From Gimesia aquarii (GTDB lineage Bacteria; Planctomycetota; Planctomycetia; Planctomycetales; Planctomycetaceae): a stretch of DNA of 64,000 nucleotides. A model generated the notes under the pieces. That model made no database searches. It was not told where the DNA came from and saw only the letters and a program-made list of their open reading frames with translations. Position 1 is the first letter of the stretch. Each line of letters starts with the position of its first letter. The stretch lies in assembly GCF_007748195.1 (NCBI RefSeq), contig NZ_CP037920.1, forward strand, positions 7,312,062-7,376,061. Direction: 5' to 3'. This document shows, in pieces, positions 56,889 to 64,000 of the stretch. The position numbers and the translations under genes were made by a program.

Positions 56889-58121
56889 TCAGCTCACGAC
56901 GTTCTGGAATCGGGTCACTGCTTCGTTGATATTATCTCTGCTATTGAAAGCACTTAGACGAAAATACCCTTCTCCAGAAGCACCAAAGCCACTACCCGGT
57001 GTGCCCACCAAATGTGCTTTTTGCAGTAATTCATCGAAGAAGTCCCAACTTGTCGATTCGCCAGGAGTTTTGAGCCAGACATAAGGAGCATTCACGCCGC
57101 CATAAACAGTAATTCCCACCGATTCCAAACCTTCCCGTAACAGATGGGCATTTTCCAGGTAGAAGTTGATTAACTCCTTAATCTGTTGCTTGCCTTGTTC
57201 AGAATATGCGGCTTCTGTTCCCTTCTGGATGATGTAAGAAACACCATTGAATTTTGTGCAATGGCGGCGATTCCACAGTGAATGGATTTCTGCTGGTTCT
57301 CCTGAAGCAGTTTTTCCTTTTAACTGTTTGGGAACGACAGTGAAGGCACAGCGAGTTCCGGTAAACCCGGCATTCTTGCTAAAGCTGCGAAACTCAATGG
57401 CGACCTCTTTAGCACCATCTATTTCATAAATGGAATGAGGGATTTCCGGGTCTGTAATAAATGCTTCATAAGCAGCATCAAACAAAATGATCGATCCATT
57501 TGTTTTGGCATAATCGACCCACTGTTTTAGAGTATCTTTTGTGGCAACGGTGCCGGTTGGATTATTCGGATAACAGAGATAGATCAGATCAACGGGCGAT
57601 TCTGGTAAGGCGGGAACAAAATTATTTTCTGCTGTGACAGGTAAGTATGTCAGGCCTGCGTAGCGACCACTTTCGTCAGCGACTCCCGTACGACCAGTCA
57701 TGACATTAGTGTCGACATATACTGGATAGACAGGGTCGGTAACCGCGACCTTATTATCAGCCCCAAAAATATCAAGAATGTTTCCGGTATCACATTTTGA
57801 ACCATCTGAGACAAAAATTTCGTCTGCCGAAACATCGATGCCCCGCGATTGAAAATCATGCTTGGCAATCGCTTCACGCAAAAATGCATAACCCTGTTCG
57901 GGGCCATATCCACGAAATGTCTCACGATTGCCCATTTCATCGATGGCCGCATGCATGGCTTCCCTGATCGCTGCCGGCAGTGGTTCGGTTACATCGCCGA
58001 TTCCCAGTTTGATAACAGCAGCACTCGGGTTCTGTTCACAAAATGTATTGACACGGCGACCAATTTCAGGAAACAGGTAACCCGCTTTCAGCTTCAGGTA
58101 GTGGTCGTTAATTAAAGCCAT
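56889..58121 (-). CDS. dapL: LL-diaminopimelate aminotransferase
   Basis: I start at ATG 58119-58121 ([11 protein letters not shown]), giving 410 residues. Family motifs: [43 protein letters not shown] and [17 protein letters not shown], which holds the PLP Lys. DapL converts tetrahydrodipicolinate directly to LL-diaminopimelate and is used by Chlamydiae, Planctomycetes and plants, among others, for lysine synthesis. A single gene on this strand. Confidence 0.9.
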   Translation of the reverse strand: MALINDHYLKLKAGYLFPEIGRRVNTFCEQNPSAAVIKLGIGDVTEPLPAAIREAMHAAIDEMGNRETFRGYGPEQGYAFLREAIAKHDFQSRGIDVSADEIFVSDGSKCDTGNILDIFGADNKVAVTDPVYPVYVDTNVMTGRTGVADESGRYAGLTYLPVTAENNFVPALPESPVDLIYLCYPNNPTGTVATKDTLKQWVDYAKTNGSIILFDAAYEAFITDPEIPHSIYEIDGAKEVAIEFRSFSKNAGFTGTRCAFTVVPKQLKGKTASGEPAEIHSLWNRRHCTKFNGVSYIIQKGTEAAYSEQGKQQIKELINFYLENAHLLREGLESVGITVYGGVNAPYVWLKTPGESTSWDFFDELLQKAHLVGTPGSGFGASGEGYFRLSAFNSRDNINEAVTRFQNVVS

Positions 58122-58253
58122 TTTTCGCCTCAAATTATAAAAAAAAGAACTTACGTTGAGATATCCCAATAGATCGTATTTTCCAAAACCAGAAACGCCG
58201 TTTTATTTTGAATTAGGAAGAAATGCAACCGACGCACACAAAGGAGACTACTT

Positions 58254-59669
58254 TTAATCGAAAAGGTTCGACTCTTCATCGATCTCAAATTGACGGGGCA
58301 AGGCGTTGAACCAGAAGCGGTTTGTAAGCTTTTCGACTTGATTTAAGCCAGTATAATCATTCATTTTGCGTTTGCCCGTAAGCCGATTTGCGGGTCCTTC
58401 CAAGAGAAGCTTGATTTGTGGCAAATCGTTGCTTTTTTGTTTCTCATGCTCCAGAGTTCTCCCCACTGCAATCGCAACTCCTAATTGAAAGCGGGCTTGT
58501 GGATAAACGGGAACACCTAACTCAGCCAGTGACCAACGATCAACGCGCACTCGGCACCAGCGACTGAATGGTTGCGGTGGACCTACAAAAGGTCGGAGTG
58601 AACTTGGCAGATCTGATTTGGCGTCTTCGTCAATCAGCAATGTCACACGATCATGGTGACTAGCATACAAACCCCAGGCAGGCCAATGATCATAATAGCC
58701 CGTTGGCTCGAATAGAGGTGCGAGTATCGCAAACCAGGCAATTAACATAACTGCTCGTTCCCATCCGACAACACTATTGAACGAAATACTTTGATCAGTA
58801 TCTATACTGTTTGAATCTGTTGCTCCCTTCTTTTTGAGTACAGGGACTCCGTTAAATCGCTTGTGAAATAGAAAACAGTCCTGCAAGATGAAATAAGTAT
58901 TCCAAATAAGAACCCCCTGATGATGATCCAGACCCCATGGCCCCACGGCGATGATAAGACAGACATGCATGAATACTGCTCCCCAGAACGCCCATTGTCG
59001 GGTGCGCGGAATTAATAATCCCAGTGCAATCAAGAATTCCGCAACCGGGAACGAAGCAGCAATCCAAGATAGAGTCTGATCTGACCAGTATTCCGTTGAA
59101 ATACCAATCCCCAGAAACAGTCCCTCCACTAACTGCCGGCCTAAAGTCTGGACAAAACTGAGATCACATTTGGAGAACGCAGAATAAAAATAAATGCTGA
59201 TCACAAAAAGACGAAATACACGGATAGCACGCGGTGGTTTGAGAAACATCAATATCAAAAATCCCAGCGCAAACTGATACGCCCAGGGTTGAATACGGTG
59301 TTGATCAAACGTGATCGAAATCAGGAACGCCAAAAAAAAGAGCCCGGAACAAACTCGTTGACATAATTGCCAAAGCTCCCGATTTTGAACCTGAAAGATT
59401 ACCGAGCCAAGTACAGTTCCTAACATACCAGCTGAAGATATCAGCATAAAGCCGAACGTTAGCCAGTCAAACCAGGTGGGAAGGGCTAAAATCCATGAAA
59501 ATAAAGGGACTTGTGGAAATAACGTTTGGGGAACCCAGAGTTCCCAAGTCGTCATCAAAAGTGCTAAAGAGAAAAATGCTAGATTAATCTTCAGAAAGCG
59601 TAATTGTAAATGAAGCATTTTGCTGGATGGAGATTGACTATTACTACTCATCGGCTCGCCGTTTTTCAT
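58254..59669 (-). CDS. Polytopic membrane protein, HTTM-like
   Basis: The protein has 471 residues with about eight hydrophobic segments (residues 24-300) and a soluble C-terminal part. ALGLLIPRTRQWAFWGAVFMHVCLIIAVGPWGLDHHQGVLIWN in the middle resembles HTTM (vitamin K-dependent carboxylase-like) or DoxX-type membrane proteins. A second ATG six codons later (59651) is preceded by GGCGAG. No catalytic residue can be assigned. Function unknown. It is followed by dapL and preceded by ygfZ. Confidence 0.55.
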   Translation of the reverse strand: MKNGEPMSSNSQSPSSKMLHLQLRFLKINLAFFSLALLMTTWELWVPQTLFPQVPLFSWILALPTWFDWLTFGFMLISSAGMLGTVLGSVIFQVQNRELWQLCQRVCSGLFFLAFLISITFDQHRIQPWAYQFALGFLILMFLKPPRAIRVFRLFVISIYFYSAFSKCDLSFVQTLGRQLVEGLFLGIGISTEYWSDQTLSWIAASFPVAEFLIALGLLIPRTRQWAFWGAVFMHVCLIIAVGPWGLDHHQGVLIWNTYFILQDCFLFHKRFNGVPVLKKKGATDSNSIDTDQSISFNSVVGWERAVMLIAWFAILAPLFEPTGYYDHWPAWGLYASHHDRVTLLIDEDAKSDLPSSLRPFVGPPQPFSRWCRVRVDRWSLAELGVPVYPQARFQLGVAIAVGRTLEHEKQKSNDLPQIKLLLEGPANRLTGKRKMNDYTGLNQVEKLTNRFWFNALPRQFEIDEESNLFD

Positions 59670-59743
59670 TGATTATAATAGGCGTCGATGGCTTTCACTG
59701 CTCCCCAGTAAAAAACATTGCAAAAACACAAAGATCAGACTCG

Positions 59744-60820
59744 TTAATCAAGAGATGTAAAAATGGTGCCTGTCACTTCCTGATGATCAGAAACAATCTG
59801 GACTACTGTGCCCGGCTCATTCGAATCACGACGGATCATCGCCATCGCTACTGAAGGAAATTTTCCGAAAGATTGAGCGGAAGAAGTAATCGTGCCGACT
59901 TCCATAAGTTTATCTGGTTCTCCTGCCATTACTTTGGAACCCACAGGAGGAACCCACTTTTGTTCCATCCCGATTGCTCTTAACTCACGATTTACATGTC
60001 CCAGCGCATCAATGCGGGCAATTGGTTCTTGTCCTAGATAACAACCTTTTTTGAATGAAATTGCTTGCTCTGTTCGGTTGGCCTCTTGCGCCAGGTTTTC
60101 TTCGGTAAGATCCACTCCATAGATGGGAAACAATGCTTCAATCCGTAAGGCGTCGAATATGTTCTGACCTGCTGGGCATGCACCTGCTTCCACCAGACTT
60201 TTCCAGAACTCTGAGATCTTTACATATTGCAGACAACAAAGATACCCCGGCTGATACAACCAATCAACGCGCCGAATTGTAAGTTCAGAATTGGAACTCT
60301 TACCTCGCAGTTGCTGGTTCACGGAAAGCGTCTTGACATCGAGACCTATTTGATTAAGCAGATCCGATGATTGTGGCCCAGACAGATACAAGTTACCATA
60401 CTCCGGCGTACGCTGTTTGATATGTACATCTTCCAGAATCATATAGCGATCCAGATGATTGATAATCGACTCACTCGTCCCGGGCGCCATATCAATCCAC
60501 AGAGAGTCTTCGTGGTTGAAAGCAAACACATGCCCCAAAATGCGGCTTTGGACGTTTGTTATGAATGCTTCACAACCCTGATCGGGCTGTAAACCTTTGA
60601 TATCATTTGTACAAAAGTTGTGCAAGAACTTATCGCGATCTTTACCACTAATTTCGATCTGATCACGAGTACTTAGATCGAATAGTACAGCTGTTTCATG
60701 AGCATTTTGATATTCTTTCTCCGGGGATCCAAAGTGAGAAACAACCGGGTACGCCTGATCGAGAGCGGAAAAGACAGCCCCCCAAGATTCCTGGAGTACT
60801 TGAAACTGACGTAATGGCAT
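59744..60820 (-). CDS. ygfZ: Folate-binding YgfZ/GcvT-like protein
   Basis: The protein has 358 residues. KGCYLGQEPIARI is the YgfZ signature (KGCYxGQE) with the conserved Cys. Other features of the aminomethyltransferase fold: ISGKDRDKFLHNFCTNDIKGL near the N-terminus and YGVDLTEENLAQE. YgfZ uses tetrahydrofolate in maintenance of some iron-sulfur enzymes. A single gene between the HTTM-like gene and the exported PIMT gene. GGAAATAGG is upstream of the ATG. Confidence 0.88.
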   Translation of the reverse strand: MPLRQFQVLQESWGAVFSALDQAYPVVSHFGSPEKEYQNAHETAVLFDLSTRDQIEISGKDRDKFLHNFCTNDIKGLQPDQGCEAFITNVQSRILGHVFAFNHEDSLWIDMAPGTSESIINHLDRYMILEDVHIKQRTPEYGNLYLSGPQSSDLLNQIGLDVKTLSVNQQLRGKSSNSELTIRRVDWLYQPGYLCCLQYVKISEFWKSLVEAGACPAGQNIFDALRIEALFPIYGVDLTEENLAQEANRTEQAISFKKGCYLGQEPIARIDALGHVNRELRAIGMEQKWVPPVGSKVMAGEPDKLMEVGTITSSAQSFGKFPSVAMAMIRRDSNEPGTVVQIVSDHQEVTGTIFTSLD

Positions 60821-61098
60821 CCTATTTCCATGTATTAAAAATAAGTAAGAATATGCATAGAGATTGAGAGCGCATTTACGATAGCGATGCTCTTTCTAAA
60901 TAAAAACCATTTAATTAAGAAGCCATCCTATCGTAGGAGGGTTATACCTTAATTCATTTTCCATCAAGTAGAAACGGGAATTCATTGGTTTTTAATGATT
61001 TCAGAGATGTGAACTTCACTGGTGCGTATTTTAAGGCTCGTGACGTTTGTTTGTAAATGAAGGGTTTTGGTCGTTAAAGCAGGTCATAGACTCTGTTA

Positions 61099-62325
61099 CT
61101 AGTTCGTCTTTTCAATTTTAAGGTCGTCTACTTTTAATACCCCCGTTCCACCATTTAATCCTACCTGAATAATCGCCTCTCGAGTCTGAGGAGGTACTGA
61201 AATCTTTTTTGTTTCCAAATGCCAGTCACGACTTCCAATCCAAGGACCGATATAAGCTTGTCCGATATTTCGGCGAATTTTGTCATAAAAATGAATAATG
61301 AACCCAGGTTTCTGAATGCGTTTCACTCCCTGATTCGTATTGAGATAACTCACTTGGAGACTAATTTCGAGTGTGCTCACTTTTGAGCCATCGAGGGCCA
61401 TGCCTTGTAAAACTTGAGATAATCCTCCTGGTGAATCATTTTCAAACTGTAAATAAGCGGTACCTACTCGAGCCCCCGTATTGACCCAGTTTACCCGGCG
61501 TTGATAATGCCAATTATCAACTTTTTTATCTCCATTGGCATCCACTTCAAAATCACCATTAATGATTTGTGGATTGAGAGGGTCGGGTTTGATCTCACGT
61601 TTTTCCTCAGAACGACCGGTCATTGGTACAAATAAAGTTGGGATCAGCCGTTTTTGCTTTAGTTTCCCATCCTTTTTCTGAAACAGATGGAAAACCTGTT
61701 GATAACGTTCTCCTAATGGGATGAGTAATATTCCCCCTTCTTTCAATTGATCAATCAACGGCTGAGGAACTTTTTCGGGTGAGCAAGTCACAATGATTTT
61801 GTCGAATGGCGCTTCTTCCGGCCAACCAAGATATCCATCGCCGATTCGAGTATGTACATTATTATATTTCAATCGCTTCAAACGCGTTGCAGCCTGCTTT
61901 CCTAAGCCTTCTACAATTTCAATTGTATAAACGTTCTTGACCAATGCTGAAAGAACTGCTGCCTGATAACCACTGCCGGTTCCAATTTCTAGAACTTTAT
62001 CCTCTGGCTGTGGATTAATGGTTTCTGTCATGTAAGCCACAACAAAGGGAGGAGAAATGGTTTGTTTATAACCAATCGGTAATGCCAGGTCCTGATAAGC
62101 CAGGTTTTTCATGTTGGAACTGACAAACTCATGACGAGGAACCTGCTTCATTGAAGAGAGCACTCTTTGATTTTTGATTCCCTCCCCCTCGATATAACGA
62201 GAGACCATCTCATTTCTTTGATTACGAAAGTAGGATCTACTTTGCGAACATGCTGGTTTTAATGAATACACTACCGGCACACAAATAATGATACTCATTA
62301 ACAAAAAATCCATAATCCGCTTCAT
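61099..62325 (-). CDS. pcm: Exported protein-L-isoaspartate O-methyltransferase with extra C-terminal domain
   Basis: The protein has 408 residues. It starts with a signal peptide (residues 1-28, hydrophobic LLMSIIICVPVVYSL). The PIMT domain is clear: VPRHEFV, GYKQTISPPFVVAYM, VLEIGTGSGYQAAVLSAL (SAM site) and KIIVTCSPEKVPQPL. After residue 250 comes an extra domain (NGDFEVDANGDKKVDNWHY), beta-rich with a carbohydrate-binding-module look. It methylates isoaspartate residues for repair, usually in the cytosol; here export is predicted. SAM supply outside the cytoplasm is a problem for that role. Confidence 0.78.
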   Translation of the reverse strand: MKRIMDFLLMSIIICVPVVYSLKPACSQSRSYFRNQRNEMVSRYIEGEGIKNQRVLSSMKQVPRHEFVSSNMKNLAYQDLALPIGYKQTISPPFVVAYMTETINPQPEDKVLEIGTGSGYQAAVLSALVKNVYTIEIVEGLGKQAATRLKRLKYNNVHTRIGDGYLGWPEEAPFDKIIVTCSPEKVPQPLIDQLKEGGILLIPLGERYQQVFHLFQKKDGKLKQKRLIPTLFVPMTGRSEEKREIKPDPLNPQIINGDFEVDANGDKKVDNWHYQRRVNWVNTGARVGTAYLQFENDSPGGLSQVLQGMALDGSKVSTLEISLQVSYLNTNQGVKRIQKPGFIIHFYDKIRRNIGQAYIGPWIGSRDWHLETKKISVPPQTREAIIQVGLNGGTGVLKVDDLKIEKTN

Positions 62326-62524
62326 GAAATTTCCTCGCTGCAGATTTGCGTTAAGTCACAAGCCTTAAAATTATGAGTATAAATTATAGCACTGCTGGCT
62401 GATCATCGTTAATGTTGATTTTTCAATAAATCGCTCGAATCAGGAGATTGTTTCTGATACTGGTATTCTCTATCCACATAGAAAAGAGATTCCGCTATGA
62501 TTTGGTAAAGACATCTGTTTTTAA

Positions 62525-63367
62525 ATGATTTGTGGGAGAATGGACTCTAGAAACATGCAAAGTTTTAAAGTAACAAGTGTTGTTTGTGCGTTTTTTTGTG
62601 TCTTGATACTTCAAGGATGCGGATCTTCTGACACTCCCTCAGATCAGGCTTCTGAGGGAGCCTCTCATAGTCAAAATGAGCCGGCGACTGTTGATCCGCA
62701 AGAAACATCAAAATCATCTCAAAGCATAGAAACCACCAATACACAACCTGTTGATCCTCAAATGGAAGTGAAAGCGGTCTTTCAAAAACTGGTAGCAATC
62801 CGTAACGAACCTGAACCTGATGAATGGTTGAAAGCAGATAAACAGTTAATCGCATTTGGAAAAACCGCGGTACCAACCCTGATCACAGAATTAGAGAGTT
62901 CTGAATTATCTGCACGGGAATTGGCTAGTATGTACCTGGCAGGACTTGGACCAGAAGCGAAGGAGGCAGCCCCAGCACTTGAAAAAGCGCTCGAAGATGA
63001 TTCTCCTTTTATTCAAGTCAATGCTGCTTCAACCCTCACACACTTTCCTGAGTATCAAAGTAAGGCGGTCCCTGTTTTGATAAAATTATCAACACATGAA
63101 GATCCCAATACACGCCTTACCTCCATTTATGCATTAGGAAGTCTGAATCCTCATTCTGATAATCAACTCAACGCCATCAAAGCAGCTCTGAACGATTCAG
63201 ATGCTGATGTGCAACTTGCGGCAATCAAAGTTCTGGGACAGATTGGTGACCCAGCAAAACAGACATTAAAGGATCTTCAAACGCTGATTGATGACTCTAA
63301 TACCAATGAGCTATTGCGAGAGGCAGCGCTTTCATCCAAATCACTCATTGAAAAATCCAAACAGTAA
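62525..63367 (+). CDS. HEAT-repeat lipoprotein
   Basis: The protein has up to 280 residues. Start is uncertain: ATG at 62525, 62540 or 62555 are in frame; the last gives the best lipoprotein signal (MQSFKVTSVVCAFF). The lipobox is LQGC, with mature Cys. After a Ser/Thr/Gln-rich linker come several HEAT-like repeats (VPTLITELESSELSARELASM, AAPALEKALEDDSPFIQV, AVPVLIKLSTHEDPNTRLT). It is likely an outer or inner membrane-anchored interaction protein. Function unknown. Gene stands alone. Confidence 0.7.
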   Translation: MICGRMDSRNMQSFKVTSVVCAFFCVLILQGCGSSDTPSDQASEGASHSQNEPATVDPQETSKSSQSIETTNTQPVDPQMEVKAVFQKLVAIRNEPEPDEWLKADKQLIAFGKTAVPTLITELESSELSARELASMYLAGLGPEAKEAAPALEKALEDDSPFIQVNAASTLTHFPEYQSKAVPVLIKLSTHEDPNTRLTSIYALGSLNPHSDNQLNAIKAALNDSDADVQLAAIKVLGQIGDPAKQTLKDLQTLIDDSNTNELLREAALSSKSLIEKSKQ

Positions 63368-63800
63368 ATGCTGAAATAAACTGATTTCAGCCCCTCATTA
63401 CTACGGATCTGAATGTGCCAATTGTAATGGTCCTTCTGATAACTCTATCTTCGGAGCATCGCGCCCCTTCCGAAATATATCGGAGAAAATCTATTTTCCA
63501 GAGATCTTTCCCAATTCCGTTTGACTAATGATCAACGTGACCTAGCTTTTGTTGACAGAGAGGGACTAATAAACCTCTCAACAAAACAACCAATTATTTT
63601 CCTCCGCCTCAAATCGAGGCGAGGATCTACAGTGCGGCAAGGAAAGCTGGGAGCTTTGAGGGGACCTTGCCGCACTTTTTTTCTTTGAACCATCCTAACT
63701 TGATGGTGCTTGAAATACAGATACTGCATTGGACGCTTGGAAAGGCTTCTAGCACGATGCAGTTAGGCACCCTCAAGCGGAATTAAAACTGGAACAGCTC
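63368..63800. other. Intergenic region with nested hairpins before the pilin-like gene
   Basis: The stretch contains no ORF I would call. About 240-260 bases after the HEAT gene stop there is a CGCCTC/GAGGCG hairpin (63605-63621) and a strong terminator (63631-63682). This is too far from the HEAT gene to be its simple terminator, so a small RNA or a leader of the pilin-like gene is possible. Confidence 0.5.
63631..63682 (+). terminator. Strong intrinsic terminator with an inner hairpin
   Basis: A perfect 12-base stem AGTGCGGCAAGG / CCTTGCCGCACT (63631-63642 and 63665-63676) encloses a second hairpin AAAGCT/AGCTTT (63643-63657, loop GGG), followed by seven T. Confidence 0.88.
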
Positions 63801-64000
63801 ATGGCAACCAGAAAAGTGTGGTTGCAGCGATCCCGCCGCACCGGATTTACTCTGATTGAATCTTTAGTCGCTGTGACAATTACAGCGATCGCTGGAGCTG
63901 CGCTGTTTTCAGCCATCGGTTCTTCTCTTGGATCTACCTATTCTGCATTAAATAAAACGATCGGTACTGGGCTGACAGACCAATTGCTGAATGAACTCGC
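63801..64000 (+). CDS. Type IV pilin-like (prepilin) protein, 3' end outside the window
   Basis: The frame from ATG 63801 is open to the window edge (66 codons). The prepilin peptidase site is RRTG|FTLIES (cleavage after G15, Glu at mature position 5), followed by a hydrophobic N-terminal helix (LVAVTITAIAGAALFSAIGSSL). These are the hallmarks of type IV pilins or type II secretion pseudopilins. The protein is partial, so subfamily is not known. It would assemble in an inner membrane pseudopilus or pilus. Confidence 0.85.
   Translation, partial: MATRKVWLQRSRRTGFTLIESLVAVTITAIAGAALFSAIGSSLGSTYSALNKTIGTGLTDQLLNEL

Noticed and set aside
1-64000. CRISPR arrays, tRNA, transposases or prophage
   Set aside because: No regularly spaced repeats, cloverleaf-like RNA or mobile-element protein was seen.

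Overview
The window looks like a chromosomal segment of a planctomycete, probably Planctomycetaceae (Gimesia-like). The evidence is a DUF1549/DUF1553 cytochrome-like protein next to DUF1501 and PPC-domain proteins, many Tat-signal secreted enzymes, a Cys-type sulfatase, a DUF1080-like protein, LL-diaminopimelate aminotransferase and an EboE-like protein. The assignment comes from protein families only, not from rRNA. I saw no tRNA, rRNA, CRISPR array, transposase or phage gene.

Layout. 1-3355 (-): sulfite oxidase, membrane cytochrome c and a cbb3-type oxidase cut by the window edge, forming a possible electron route from sulfite to O2. 3553-9134 (-): planctomycete DUF1553, DUF1501 and PPC genes. 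9452-13177: a deoxynucleotidase-like gene, then a + strand run encoding a Rieske-PSP1 fusion, a divergent peptidase M19 homologue and an NAD-dependent epimerase. 13238-20218 (-): an LRR protein, a two-domain hydrolase, a LamG/DUF1080-like protein, and an ECF sigma / anti-sigma / membrane-protein set. 20490-28149: EboE, XdhC, a GroES-like protein, a ferritin-like protein, phosphoglycerate mutase, an unrecognised Tat protein and isocitrate dehydrogenase.

28371-35407 (+): DUF962/Mpo1-like protein, TolC-like lipoprotein, WYL regulator, HisI, ceramidase-like Tat protein, QueD. 35556-37186 (-): ribosomal proteins S18 and S14, then an SDR. 37395-40562 (+): NnrE, Crp/Fnr regulator, a membrane zinc-finger protein, ScpB. 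40597-45235 (-): three GNAT acetyltransferases, two small membrane proteins, a NUDIX hydrolase, AroE and MetF. 45714-48259 (+): AhcY and a Tat-exported TIM-barrel protein. 48358-62325, mostly (-): desaturase, sulfatase, SlyX, secreted esterase (+), ThiF/MoeB, zinc-ribbon membrane protein, FKBP, DapL, HTTM-like protein, YgfZ and an exported PIMT. 62525-64000 (+): HEAT lipoprotein, a non-coding stretch with a strong nested hairpin terminator, and the start of a type IV pilin-like gene.

Most genes are chromosomal housekeeping or planctomycete-specific secreted proteins. The candidates most worth follow-up are the Rieske-PSP1 fusion, the sulfite/cbb3 set, the exported isoaspartate methyltransferase, the sigma/anti-sigma operon, the membrane zinc-finger protein with unusual topology, and the unexplained structured RNA or terminator near 63600.
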